DNA from: Flavobacteriales bacterium
GTDB taxonomy: Bacteria > Bacteroidota > Bacteroidia > Flavobacteriales_F > PHOS-HE28
Length of the DNA: 64,000 nucleotides
Reading direction: 5' to 3'
NCBI GenBank assembly: GCA_016712535.1
Contig: JADJQW010000003.1
Location: forward strand, 761,001-825,000
In this document: positions 39,738 to 49,152 of the stretch, one piece after another
Position numbering within the stretch: the first letter of the stretch is position 1
How the letters are laid out: each line of letters starts with the position of its first letter
Notes under the pieces: generated by a model
What the model was told of the DNA's origin: nothing
Databases searched by the model: none
What the model saw: the letters and a program-made list of their open reading frames with translations, nothing else
Translations under genes and position numbers: made by a program

Positions 39738-39773
39738 GTTGTTCGGATCGGGGCCGCTCCATGCGGTGCGCGG

Positions 39774-39781
39774 CAAACATA
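39774..39781 (-). promoter_or_regulatory. -7 promoter element TAnnTTTG
   Basis: TATGTTTG on the minus strand, an exact consensus match, 36 nt before the M42 peptidase ATG. No TTG at the expected -33 position. Confidence 0.45.
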
Positions 39782-39851
39782 GGCGCGGCCCGGAGCGCTG
39801 AACCTTCACCTGGAATCGGCGTATGAACAGCGCTTTCGAAGAAACCCTCCC

Positions 39852-41831
39852 ATGGCCAAGCGCATCGCCACGCTCCTCCTTGCCTTCCTGATCGCTGCTA
39901 GCGGATTGCTGCTGGCCCAGGATCCGGCCGATGCCAAGCGCTTGCAGGACCTGCTCAAGCGCGCCGAGAAGGCTGAGCGCGCGGGCAGCACCCAATTCGT
40001 GCATGCCGAGACCTTGTATGAGGAAGCCCTGGCCTTGGCTCCAGAGAGCGCTGAGGCCAATGCCCGCATGGGCCTCTGCCAACTGAATGGGCCGCACCGC
40101 CACAAAGCGCTGCTATACCTTGAGAAGGCCGCTTCCATCGATCCGCTGTTCCCCCGATTGCAGTTCCTGCTCGGGTTCGCGCTGCAGTTGAATGCCCGTT
40201 GGGATGAAGCCACTGTTGCTTTCCAACGGCACAAATCGCAGAATCCTTTCCAGGATCCCGACCCGTTGTACAACACCGCCGACGATCATATCACCCAGTG
40301 CCGCAATGGCAAGGCGCTGCAGGCACGGGCCGTTCGAGCTGAGGTGATGAACATGGGCGCGGTGATCAACAGCCCGCACGCGGACTATGGCGCGGCCATC
40401 ACCGCCGATGGTGAGCAGCTCTATTTCACATCGCGCCGGCCGACAAGCGCCGCTGACAAGGTGAACCGGGTCAACGGCGACCACTTCGAGGATGTGTACA
40501 TGAGCCGGAAGAGCGCATCGGGATGGAGCGCCGCGCAACGATTGCCGGAGCCGGTGAACACACCGGGCAATGATGCGAGCGTGGGCCTCTTCAACGATGG
40601 CCGCACGATGCTCATTTACCGCGATCAGGACGGCACAGGCGACCTGTTCGAATGCAAGCGCACCGGCAGCGCCTGGAGCGTCCCCGATCCGCTGGGGCCG
40701 ACCGTGAACACGCCTCAGCACGAGAGCAGCGCTTGGTACAGCTTCGATCGCCAATGGCTGTACTTCGTGAGCGAGCGGCCTGATGACAATGTGGGCGGTC
40801 AGGATATCTACCGCAGTCGTTGGGATGCGGCCACAGGTGATTGGGGCGCCGCCGAGAACCTCGGTCCCACGGTGAATACGATCCATGATGAGGAAGGCGT
40901 CTTCGTTCACCCGGATGGCAGGACGATCTACTTCAGCAGCAAGGGGCACAACAGCATGGGCGGTTACGATGTGTTCCGCACGCGTTTGGAGAACGGCCGT
41001 TGGACCAAGCCCGAGAACCTGGGATGGCCCGTGAACTCGCCCGACGATGACCTCTTCTTCGTGCTCAGCGCCGATGGGAAGCATGGCTTCCTCAGTTCAT
41101 TCCGTGCCGACGGCTTGGGAGAAGACGATCTCTACGCGGTGGACTTCTTGGCGGAGGAAGCCATAGGTGAGCCGGTTGCCAGCGCAAGCGGTGCCCCGAT
41201 CGCACCAGCATCATCCACCGCCGTGCTGGTCAAGGGCAAGATCCTATCGCTCCGTTTCCTTAACGGCATGGAGGCCGATATTGAGCTGCTCGACCTCTCC
41301 GATGCTTCGCTGGTGGCGCGCTTCAAGAGCGATGGCGAGACGGGCGAGTACATGGTGGCCGTTCCCGGCGGGAAGGAGTACGCCATGTACGTGAAGGCTA
41401 ACGGCCACCTGGTGCACAGCCAGCGGATCACCGTGCCTGAGCGCAGCGCCGCACAGCTCGATTGGGATGTGAACCTGGAGCCGCTCGCCGCTGGAAGCAG
41501 CAGCACCATGCGCAACCTTTTCTTCGCTGTGAACAGCGCGGTGCTCGAAGAGGCCTCACGCACGGAGCTCAACCAGCTGGTCGAGCTGCTCACTGTCAAT
41601 CCTGGCTTGCGCATCGAAGTGGGCGGCCACACCGATGCGGACGGCAGCGAGGAGCACAATCAGAAGCTCTCGGAGGAGCGGGCCAATAATGTGCGCGATC
41701 ATCTCATCGGCAAGGGCATTGCGGCCGACCGGCTGGTGGCCAAGGGCCATGGAGCGTCGAAGCCAGTGGCTCCGAACGACTCGGAAGCGACCAAGGCGCT
41801 CAACCGCCGCACGGAGATCACCGTGCTCTGA
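39852..41831 (+). CDS. PorE-like TPR / PD40 / OmpA-family outer-membrane protein
   Basis: Periplasmic peptidoglycan-associated protein of 659 residues with the PorE domain order: a signal peptide (TLLLAFLIAASGLLLAQ), TPR repeats (about 25-110), PD40/WD40-like propeller blades (GAAITADGEQLYFTSRRP, GVFVHPDGRTIYFSSKG, FFVLSADGKHGFLSS), a carboxypeptidase-regulatory-like domain (about 445-540), and a C-terminal OmpA domain (NLFFAVNSAVLEEASRTEL, IEVGGHTDADGS, LSEERANNVRDHLIGKGI) that binds peptidoglycan. PorE anchors the T9SS in Porphyromonas gingivalis. Unlike PorE this protein has no lipobox Cys after the signal peptide, and Bacteroidota have several paralogues of this layout, so a T9SS role is only suggested. 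It is convergent with the BNR cargo gene, 7 bp apart. Confidence 0.85.
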   Translation: MAKRIATLLLAFLIAASGLLLAQDPADAKRLQDLLKRAEKAERAGSTQFVHAETLYEEALALAPESAEANARMGLCQLNGPHRHKALLYLEKAASIDPLFPRLQFLLGFALQLNARWDEATVAFQRHKSQNPFQDPDPLYNTADDHITQCRNGKALQARAVRAEVMNMGAVINSPHADYGAAITADGEQLYFTSRRPTSAADKVNRVNGDHFEDVYMSRKSASGWSAAQRLPEPVNTPGNDASVGLFNDGRTMLIYRDQDGTGDLFECKRTGSAWSVPDPLGPTVNTPQHESSAWYSFDRQWLYFVSERPDDNVGGQDIYRSRWDAATGDWGAAENLGPTVNTIHDEEGVFVHPDGRTIYFSSKGHNSMGGYDVFRTRLENGRWTKPENLGWPVNSPDDDLFFVLSADGKHGFLSSFRADGLGEDDLYAVDFLAEEAIGEPVASASGAPIAPASSTAVLVKGKILSLRFLNGMEADIELLDLSDASLVARFKSDGETGEYMVAVPGGKEYAMYVKANGHLVHSQRITVPERSAAQLDWDVNLEPLAAGSSSTMRNLFFAVNSAVLEEASRTELNQLVELLTVNPGLRIEVGGHTDADGSEEHNQKLSEERANNVRDHLIGKGIAADRLVAKGHGASKPVAPNDSEATKALNRRTEITVL

Positions 41832-41838
41832 GCGCCGC

Positions 41839-44352
41839 TCAGCGCACCAGCCGCTGGTTCCAGAGGCCCCTGTCCGTGATCACCTGCACGATGTAGGCAG
41901 ATGCAGCGCGCGCGCTCAGGTCGATGATGCCGGTGGCTGCACGCTGTTCCAGGACCATCCGTCCCGATGCGTCCATCACGCGCACTTGCCGCAGGGCGCC
42001 ATGCTCTTGGGCCAGATTCAATCTGAATCGGCCCTCGTGGTCGATGGGCACGATGCGTGGCGGCGTGCTGGCCCCGATCTCGGTCACTGAAGCGAAGGGT
42101 GAGAAGAACAGATCCGCCTCCCAGATGCCGCGGCCATAAGTGGCTGCGCGCAGCTTTCCGATGGCCATGTTGATCTCGAGCTAGCTCACCACCACGTTGG
42201 GCATGCCCGTTCCGTATGGCTCCCATGCATTCGTGTAATCGTCGCGGTAGAACACGCCCAGGTCGGTGCCCAGATATACGCCGTTGGGCGAGTTGGGCTG
42301 GCACACGACGCTATTGGCCGGCACATTGGGCAGGCCCGCGCTCCTGTTGATCCAAGTGGCGCCGCCATCGGTGCTCTCGAAGATCTTGTTCGAGACATGC
42401 TGCCCGGAGTAGCTGATCCAGAGATGGAAGGCATCCTCAGGGTCAACCGCAATGGAGGTGGGCGACTGGTTCTGTGGAAGGCCCGGCCGGATGTTGACCT
42501 GCGTGAAGCCTTGGTCGGTGAGCCGCGAGACCTTGTCGTTGCGCGCCACGTACCACACATCGCTATTGCTTGGCGCGATGGCGAGGCAACGAACGAATTC
42601 CGTTGTGGGCCATCCGGTCATGTCCACCCAATTGCCGCCTTGATCCTCGGAGTACAGCAGGTTGTTGAAGCCTGCGAACATGCGTCCAGGCACCTGTGGG
42701 TCCAATGCGAAAGGAGTTACCCATGCGCCTTCCTCGAACATGTCATCGGTAAGGGAGGTCCAGTCCACGCCGCCATTGCTCGAGCGCCGGAGGCCACCGT
42801 TCTGGGAAGAGCTGAAGATGGTGCCTGGATCGAAAGGGTCCACAGCGGCTTCCATGCCATCGGCACCGAACACGTGGGTCCAATCACCGTTCATGCATCG
42901 GTTGCTGCCATTGTCCTGTGCCCCTGCCATGATCAGGCCGGGCATCAGTTCGCTGCTGCCGAGGCGGTAGAATTGCATGATGTCGAGCCCAGCGCTGAGG
43001 TCGTTCCAGGTCTCTGCGCCATCTTCGGAGACGTACATGCCGCCGTCCGATCCGCAATAGAGCTTGCCGTCATGCACATCGAGCGAATGGATGTCGGCAT
43101 GCGTGTAGCCCACCTCAGCAGGATAGACCCAATGCGATTTGATCTGCCAGCTGGCCCCGCCATTCACGCTGCGCCACACGTTGATGCCGCCCACGTAAAC
43201 GATGTCGGCATTGTCGGGATCAACGGCCAGGGCCATGTCGTACCAAGCCTGGCCGCCACTGCCGCTGCCGTTCTCCGAATAGCTGAAGATGTTGGGTGAA
43301 TCGGAGCGCAGCTCGAAGGTGAGTCCGGCATCGGTGCTGCGCCAGAGGCCCAGGAAGCCATTGTCCTCCTCGTTGCTGCATAGGGCATACACCACCTCGG
43401 GCGCCGAAGGGCTCACCGCGATCGCCATGCGGCCTACGAGGTCGGGGGTGGGCAAGCCATCGTTGGTGGTCGGCGTGAGGATTTCTCCACCCGCGGTACT
43501 GCGGAAGAAGCGATCGGTGCAGGCATACACCTGCGTGGGGTCGCCGGGCTTGAACTCCACATCGCGGAAGCTGCCCGTGGAGAGTTGCTGCCAGGTGTTC
43601 GCGCCATCGAGCGTTCGGTAGAGGCCGTTGCTGGCTGCGCAATACAGTCGCTGAGCGTTGGTAGGGTCCATGCGCAACGCCCGTGTGGTGCGGGTCTGGG
43701 TGATCGTCCAATTGAGGCCCGTCGCGCTCCACGTTTCCCCATTGTCGATGCTCTTCAGCACGCCTTGGCTGTACGTGTCCGCGCCGTCGCCATCACCGGT
43801 GGCGATGTAGATCACGCCTGAGCCGCTGGTGTCTATGGCGATGCCGCTCACGCCCATGCTTGACAGGTCGGTGTACAGCGGTTCCCAGGTCGAGCCGTAG
43901 TCCGTGCTTCGCCAGAGGCCGCTGGCGGGAGTGCCCGCATAGATCACATCGGCCTGGCCCGGATGCGTGGCCGTGCAGTTCACGCGGCCATTGCCGGGGT
44001 TGTAAGAGATGCTCGTCCAATTCGACGGGCCAAGAGGCTCCCACACTGCTTCGTCGCGAGCACCGCGCTGGTTGCGGAGGGCGTCCAATTCAGCGTTCGC
44101 CTGCGCGTAGATCGATGGGTCGAGGCGTGCCCCATCCGCGCCGCAGCGCTGTTCCATGAACCAGTACCAGCGCTGGAATTGCTTCCAGCCCTGGCCGCGC
44201 TCGTAAGGGCGGTTCTGCCAATGCGCATCGAAGGCGGCCTTCACCTCATGCACAGGGCGTGATTCGTCGAGCATCAGCTCCACCCATTGCTGGGCTCGGA
44301 GGGCAGGAGAGGAGATGAGGACAGCGAAGAAGACGGGGATTGTGTGTCGCAT
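41839..44352 (-). CDS. BNR/sortilin-like propeller T9SS cargo, interrupted by an in-frame TAG
   Basis: Secreted protein of 837 codons with a signal peptide (IPVFFAVLISSPALRAQ) and many BNR/Asp-box-like repeats (STDYGSTWEPLY, SIDNGETWSATGLNW, SVNGGASWQIKS, STDGGATWINRS) forming sialidase- or Vps10-like propellers. It is one of a large Bacteroidota family of surface 'glycosyl hydrolase' proteins with no proven activity. A TAG at 42181-42183 stops translation at GTGMPNVVVS. The same frame continues LEINMAIGKLRAATYGRGIW, the normal family sequence (usually N-E-L-E-I), and then the type A sorting domain (ASGRMVLEQRAA, ASAYIVQVITDRG) to the stop at 41839-41841. The TAG most simply replaces a GAG. 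As written the protein loses its T9SS signal. Divergent from mnmD. Confidence 0.85.
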
Positions 44353-44365
44353 CGGGTTGAGCCGC

Positions 44366-44373
44366 TATGTTCG
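44366..44373 (+). promoter_or_regulatory. -7 promoter element, TAnnTTYG type
   Basis: TATGTTCG, with TTG at 44340-44342 (spacer 23 nt). It overlaps the upstream in-frame ATG 44367, which argues that the mnmD start is ATG 44397. Confidence 0.45.
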
Positions 44374-44396
44374 CGAAAGTAGGGCCGGACGGTTCC

Positions 44397-45107
44397 ATGG
44401 ACATGGCCTCGAAGAATGCGCACGATCCGCTGCCCTTCCAAGGAATGCAGGGAATTGAATCGACCATCCGCACCGGCGATGGCTCGCACACCCTGGCCTG
44501 GGGCGATGAGCATTACCACAGCCTGCATGGCGCAGTAGCCGAAAGCACGCACGTTTTCATCCGGGCGGGCCTTGAGGCATCCGGCAAGGCGCATGTCGAC
44601 CTGCTGGAGGTTGGACTGGGCACCGGCCTGAACCTGCTGCTCACTTGGGTGCGCTGCCTCGAAGGCAAGTTCGTGGTCGATTACACCGCGTTGGAGCCGC
44701 ATCCGATCGCGTCCGAAGTGCTGGAGCGCCTCCGCCACTGCGACGACCTTGCCTGGCCCGGCTTGCACGAGCCCTTCCTAGAGCGCATGTCCTCGCCATC
44801 GGAGGATTGGCATGAAGCGACCGGCGGCCTGCGCTTCCGCAAGCTTCCCACTCGCGTGCAGGCGTTCAATGAGACCAGCGCTTATGATGTGATCTTCTTC
44901 GATGCCTTCGCCCCGCGACATCAGGCGGAGATGTGGGCCTTGGAAGTCTTCCAACGCATGCATGATGCGCTGCGTCCAGGTGGTCTGCTCGTGACCTACT
45001 GCGCAAAAGGCGAGGTGCGGCGCACGATGCAGGCCGTCGGATTCACCGTTGAGCGCCTGCCCGGCCCGCCCGGAAAGCGCGAGATGCTGCGCGCCCGGAA
45101 AGATTGA
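44397..45107 (+). CDS. mnmD: tRNA 5-methylaminomethyl-2-thiouridine methyltransferase MnmD
   Basis: SAM-dependent methyltransferase of 236 residues, the stand-alone form of the MnmC C-terminal-type methylase (the FAD oxidase half is absent). It methylates the aminomethyl group on U34 of certain tRNAs. The SAM-binding loop LLEVGLGTGLNLLL is near residue 70, and YDVIFFDAFAPRHQAEMW near residue 170 carries the family's DAFAP-x4-E-x-W motif. It ends RLPGPPGKREMLRARKD, the typical GPxGKREM tail. ATG 44397 is preferred over 44367, which lies inside a promoter-like element. Convergent with the Cys-rich repeat cargo gene. Confidence 0.92.
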   Translation: MDMASKNAHDPLPFQGMQGIESTIRTGDGSHTLAWGDEHYHSLHGAVAESTHVFIRAGLEASGKAHVDLLEVGLGTGLNLLLTWVRCLEGKFVVDYTALEPHPIASEVLERLRHCDDLAWPGLHEPFLERMSSPSEDWHEATGGLRFRKLPTRVQAFNETSAYDVIFFDAFAPRHQAEMWALEVFQRMHDALRPGGLLVTYCAKGEVRRTMQAVGFTVERLPGPPGKREMLRARKD

Positions 45108-45120
45108 ACGCCGCGAAGGG

Positions 45121-47265
45121 TCACTCCTTGATGAAACGGCCGAGCGGCCGCTCACCGACCACCAAGAGGTAGGCGCCGCTTTCCAAGCCGCCGATGGGGA
45201 TGGCGTTCACGCCGTGGACCGCAGCGCCGAGCAGGAGCGATCGGCCTTGCGCATCGAGTACGCGATAAATGCCTGGGGCACCGCTGTTGCTGAATTGCAC
45301 CATGCCCTGCGCGGGCACGGGCCAGATCCGCCCGCGCGTGGCGATCCCGTCAGCGATGGCCAGGTTGAAATTGCCTTCCACGCAGATGCTGAAGCTGCCC
45401 GCTTCCGAGCCGCCGCCGTTCCACACGCGCACCAGATAATCGGTGTTCGGGGCCAAGCCGGTCAGGTCGATCGGCGCGGCGATCTCGGTCCAGCAGTCGA
45501 TGTAGACGGGTTCGTTGCAATCCGTGTACAGCGCCGCATTCACGAGGCCGGCCGTACCGGCTTCAATGATCACCTGAAGATCGCTTGCCCATCCGGTGTT
45601 GAATGAATACCACGTATCAACGATGTTGGCGTACGGGTCGCATGGCGGGTTGGGCGAAGGCGTGCCGAAGGCGCAGACCGTGGTGCCCGTGCTGCTCTCG
45701 CAACCGCCGGGCAGCTGAACGGTGAGCTCACTGGCATCCGTGCATGCATCGTTCTCCACCGGTGCGCATGCCGGCGTGCAGGTCAGGCGGAGCAGGAAAT
45801 CGCCTTCGTCCGCACCGTAGCCATGCACCAGCACGAGGTAATCCGTGCCGGCCGTTGTCTGGAAAGTGACCTCACTGGAATTACCGGGGCAGTTCGGGCC
45901 ATCGTCGTTGCCTGCCACGCAGGTCAGTGCGCTGCATGATCCGGTGAATACGCTGAGTTTGGTGTCGTAGCCGCTGTTCAGGCAGGTGCTGAGCGTGGCG
46001 TCGTCGCCGTTGCCGGTGAAGCTGTACCAGAGTCCGCGCGCGGTGATGTTGGCCGCTGCGCAGGTCGGCGCAGCGCCGATCGATCCGCTCTCGGTATTAC
46101 CGGTGACCTCGCCACCGCAGGTAATGGGCAGGGCGCCTCCGCACAGCGCGTTCACCGCGGGCGGATCCGTGAGGGTGGTGAAGGCCAGCGGGCCCGCCAT
46201 CGGGCTGAGGTCCGCGCCGCATTGCTCTTGGATGTACGCTTCGTAATCGGTGGTCGGCGTGAGGCCGGTCAATTGCACTGGCGGGCCATCAATTCCAACG
46301 GCTCCGCTTAAGACGGTGCCAGTACCCAATGTGAATCCGGCCGGGCCGTATTCCACGGTGTACGTGGCCGAGGTGTTCGTTGAAGCCCAGTTCACTGTCG
46401 CGGTCACATCCGAGGCGAGCACTCCCGCGTCCAGCGGCGCACCGCAGCTCAGGCAATTCACCGTGAGCTCGAAAGGGCCGGTCTCGCCGTCGTAGCCCTG
46501 CACCAGCACATAGTAGGTGGTGCCCGCTTGCGCCACGAAAGTGGCCGTGGAGCAATACACGCCTTCGGCCGCGTCATCATTACCGGTTGCGCAAACAAGC
46601 GCATCGCATGGGCCGGTGTACACATTCAGCTTGGTATCGAACTGCTCATCGGGGCAGGTGCTGATCACGGTCTGCTGACCAGTGCCCACGAAGCTGTACC
46701 ACGCACCGGGGGCCGTGATCCCGGTCTCGCAGAAGGGGGCCGCATCAGGCGTGGCGCTCTCGGTGCTTCCGTTGAAGGTCTGGTTGCAGGTGATGGGCAG
46801 CGCTCCTTGGCACACATCGAAGGTTATTCCTTCGCAGGAGGCTGTGAGCGTGAATGGACCCGTATCGCCATCATAACCCTGCACGAGCACGAGGTAATCG
46901 GTGCCCGATTCCGATGCGAAGCTCACCGTGGAGCAGAACACATCGCCATTCGCGTCGTCGTTGCCGGCTACGCATACCAAGTCGCTGCAGGAGCCGGTGT
47001 ACACGTTGAGCTTGGTGTCGTACTGCTCATCGGGACAGGTGCTCAGCGTGATCTGCTGCCCGTTCCCCGTGATGCTGAACCAAACGCCCGGTGCGGTCAC
47101 GGTGGCGCCGCAGGTGGGTGCGGCATCGGCGGTGGCGCCTTCGGTGCTGCCCTCGAGCGCTTGTCCGCAGGCGATGGCGATGGGGCTGCTGCAATCGTCG
47201 TTGGGCGCTTGCGCGAGGAGCGTTGCGGGAAGCAACAGGAATGCGGGCAGGGCGATGCGGGTCAT
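45121..47265 (-). CDS. Cys-rich repeat T9SS type A cargo protein
   Basis: Secreted protein of 714 residues with a signal peptide (LPAFLLLPATLLAQ) after ATG 47265. Three full repeats of about 115 residues share PIxC, GSTEGATADAAPTCG, APGVWFSITGNGQQITLST, CPDEQYDTKLNVYTG and VLVQGYDGDTGPF. Each has paired Cys and folds like a pre-peptidase C-terminal (jelly-roll) domain. A fibronectin-III-like segment (about 290-370) and a fourth, more divergent repeat follow. The protein ends in a type A sorting domain (RIWPVPAQGMVQFSN, VLDAQGRSLLL, LESGAYLLVVGE). The frame is intact. Binding target unknown. Confidence 0.88.
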   Translation of the reverse strand: MTRIALPAFLLLPATLLAQAPNDDCSSPIAIACGQALEGSTEGATADAAPTCGATVTAPGVWFSITGNGQQITLSTCPDEQYDTKLNVYTGSCSDLVCVAGNDDANGDVFCSTVSFASESGTDYLVLVQGYDGDTGPFTLTASCEGITFDVCQGALPITCNQTFNGSTESATPDAAPFCETGITAPGAWYSFVGTGQQTVISTCPDEQFDTKLNVYTGPCDALVCATGNDDAAEGVYCSTATFVAQAGTTYYVLVQGYDGETGPFELTVNCLSCGAPLDAGVLASDVTATVNWASTNTSATYTVEYGPAGFTLGTGTVLSGAVGIDGPPVQLTGLTPTTDYEAYIQEQCGADLSPMAGPLAFTTLTDPPAVNALCGGALPITCGGEVTGNTESGSIGAAPTCAAANITARGLWYSFTGNGDDATLSTCLNSGYDTKLSVFTGSCSALTCVAGNDDGPNCPGNSSEVTFQTTAGTDYLVLVHGYGADEGDFLLRLTCTPACAPVENDACTDASELTVQLPGGCESSTGTTVCAFGTPSPNPPCDPYANIVDTWYSFNTGWASDLQVIIEAGTAGLVNAALYTDCNEPVYIDCWTEIAAPIDLTGLAPNTDYLVRVWNGGGSEAGSFSICVEGNFNLAIADGIATRGRIWPVPAQGMVQFSNSGAPGIYRVLDAQGRSLLLGAAVHGVNAIPIGGLESGAYLLVVGERPLGRFIKE

Positions 47266-47306
47266 GGCGTGCGTTTGCTGCGCGCGAATGTACCCGGAGG
47301 CGCCGA

Positions 47307-48062
47307 TCACCGGGTTCGCCGCTGCCGTTCGCGGCGCAGGCGGGCCTTCTCGGGGTCCTCGTGGAAGTAGTACCGGAGATCGATGGTGAGGTAGGTGCCC
47401 GAAAGCGCCATGCGAGTGCCGAAGCGCTGCACGGCGGGCGGACCGAAGTAGCTCCAGGTGGCATCGGCCTGCGCGAGATCGTTGAATGGGCGGTGATAAG
47501 TGGCGCCGATGTAGAAGTACCCAGAGTGTTCCGTGCGGTACTCGAAGCCGATGTTGCCCAGAACGCTGGCCTGCGCCCAATTCTGCCGGAACACGTACAC
47601 GCCGCTCTCGCCCGCGCCAAGTATGGCCTGCGCATCACTGGGATAGAAGTCGAGCGAGGCGCCGAGCGCGGTGTTCATCCAGGTGCGCTCACCGAGGCGC
47701 AGGTACACCAATAAGGCCATTGGCAGCTCGTAGCCCACGTACCGGAAGCTTCCGTTCTGTTCGTAGCCGCTGGTGTCGTTGGTTGCGCTGAATCGGAATC
47801 GGCGCTGGATCTGGCCGAGGCCGGTTTCCAAGCTCAGCATCCGGCTCAGACCAACGCGCACGCTCATGCCGTAGGCGATGCCGCCCTCCAATTCAAGGCG
47901 GAAGCGGAGGTGCTCCAGCTCCGCATCAACGGCTGGCTCGAAATAGTCGAGCGCGATCACGGGCTTCACCTGCAAGCCAAGGGTGGTTACGCCCACCTGC
48001 GCGGCAACAGGCCAGCAGAAGCAGCCTGCAGTCATCACCAGCGCCGGACGCACTATCCACAT
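47307..48062 (-). CDS. predicted outer-membrane beta-barrel protein
   Basis: Protein of 251 residues with a signal peptide after ATG 48062 (VRPALVMTAGCFCWPVAAQ). The rest alternates short hydrophobic and polar strands rich in Tyr, Gly and aromatic residues (VGYELPMALLVYLRLGERTW, NIGFEYRTEHSGYFYIGATY, SGTYLTIDLRYYF), as in small Bacteroidota barrels of 8-10 strands. The C-terminus is basic (RLRRERQRRTR). It lies 41 bp downstream of nothing obvious and just upstream of the Cys-rich cargo gene on the same strand. I cannot name a family; ligand unknown. Confidence 0.75.
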   Translation of the reverse strand: MWIVRPALVMTAGCFCWPVAAQVGVTTLGLQVKPVIALDYFEPAVDAELEHLRFRLELEGGIAYGMSVRVGLSRMLSLETGLGQIQRRFRFSATNDTSGYEQNGSFRYVGYELPMALLVYLRLGERTWMNTALGASLDFYPSDAQAILGAGESGVYVFRQNWAQASVLGNIGFEYRTEHSGYFYIGATYHRPFNDLAQADATWSYFGPPAVQRFGTRMALSGTYLTIDLRYYFHEDPEKARLRRERQRRTR

Positions 48063-48138
48063 GGGCCAAAGATGACGTGGACTGAGCGAAGCGCGTGCTG
48101 CATTCCCGGTTATGGCAGCCCAGGAGCGAGGAACGCGG

Positions 48139-48474
48139 TCAAGCGCCTTGGCCGAGCCACGCACCGATGACGACCAAAGCCAGCAGCATTGCGAGTAAGC
48201 CGATCAGCGCCCACCGCAGCGCCGTGTTCGCGATGAAGGGCTCCCGATGACGGCCCAGCACCATGTAGTTCAGACGAACGGCCTTCTCACGGTCGGTGCG
48301 CCGGGCCGCCACCAGGAAAGGAGGGCCTCCTGCAGGGTCCCGCTCATGCTTCAATCCATTGCTGCGCAGCGCTTCCTCGAACTCCAGCGCCTGCTCTTCA
48401 CTCGGGAATCGGAACACCAGCCACTGATCTTCTGTCGGGTGTTCCGCGTAGTTGGTGAGGTTGGGAAGCTGCAT
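48139..48474 (-). CDS. hypothetical single-helix membrane protein
   Basis: Protein of 111 residues with a soluble N-terminal part (NLTNYAEHPTEDQWLVFRFP, then EFEEALRSNGLKHERD), which looks like a small ferredoxin-like alpha/beta domain of the SPOR- or DUF2007-like kind. One C-terminal membrane helix follows (WALIGLLAMLLALVVIGAWL). It lies 3 bp downstream of the nitroreductase stop on the same strand, so the pair is likely an operon. Family not recognised. Confidence 0.7.
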   Translation of the reverse strand: MQLPNLTNYAEHPTEDQWLVFRFPSEEQALEFEEALRSNGLKHERDPAGGPPFLVAARRTDREKAVRLNYMVLGRHREPFIANTALRWALIGLLAMLLALVVIGAWLGQGA

Positions 48475-48477
48475 GGC

Positions 48478-49065
48478 TCAGGCGGTTCTCCATTCCGACA
48501 CGGTTTCCAGCGGACGCCGATGGCTGCTGGGCCATTCAATCGCCGGATAACCGATGAAGAACAGCCCCATCGCTTGGCCCTCGGGTCCAAGCCTCAGGAA
48601 TTCGCGCATGGCCTCACCGGTCATGGGACCGCCAGTGGCCCAGAAGCCGCCGAGGCCGTAAGCCGCGCAGGTCAAGTGCATGTTCTGCACCGCGCAGGCC
48701 ACGGCCCACTGCTCATCGCGCGCGCTGATCTTCCCTTTGGGGTCGCGCTCCAATCCGATGGCGATCACCACGCTGCTCTGGAGCGGCCTTTGGGTCATGT
48801 TGTCGAGCTTCTTCTGCAGGAACTTCTCGGGCGGCGTGCCCGACCGGTAGGTCTCGCCCAGGAAGTTCGCGAGCTGTTCGCGCGTTGCCCCCATGAACAC
48901 GGTGAAGCGCCAAGGCTGCGTGAGGCCGTGCGTGGGAGCCCAAGTGGCATTGGTAAGGATGCGCTCCACCACTTCGCGATGCACCTCGCGGCTGGAGTAG
49001 TCCTTCGGGTAGATGGTGCGGCGATGCCGGATGAGCTCGCTGATCTCGCTCACGCTGAATTTCAT
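48478..49065 (-). CDS. nitroreductase-family FMN oxidoreductase
   Basis: Cytoplasmic FMN-dependent NAD(P)H oxidoreductase of 195 residues. Landmarks: the N-terminal RHRRTIYPKDYSSREV with the phosphate-binding Arg residues, TNATWAPTHGLTQPWRFTVF, and the C-terminal YGLGGFWATGGPM and GLFFIGYPA. These match the YdjA/RutE-like single-domain nitroreductases. Substrate not predictable. ATG 49065 is chosen because it begins the conserved first helix. A small membrane protein gene follows 3 bp downstream. It is divergent from the cargo gene at 49153. Confidence 0.9.
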   Translation of the reverse strand: MKFSVSEISELIRHRRTIYPKDYSSREVHREVVERILTNATWAPTHGLTQPWRFTVFMGATREQLANFLGETYRSGTPPEKFLQKKLDNMTQRPLQSSVVIAIGLERDPKGKISARDEQWAVACAVQNMHLTCAAYGLGGFWATGGPMTGEAMREFLRLGPEGQAMGLFFIGYPAIEWPSSHRRPLETVSEWRTA

Positions 49066-49152
49066 GGCGCAAAGAGAAGCATTGCCAAGCTCAGGCAGCG
49101 AAGCATCGTTCAGCCCCGTCATACCTTCCGCCACCTAAACCAGAACGGAACC

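Noticed and set aside
14447..42183. TAG reassigned as a sense codon in this organism
   Set aside because: TAG is the genuine terminator of valS, the TonB receptor, asnB, the GlcD-like gene and the cargo gene at 49153, so the code is standard.
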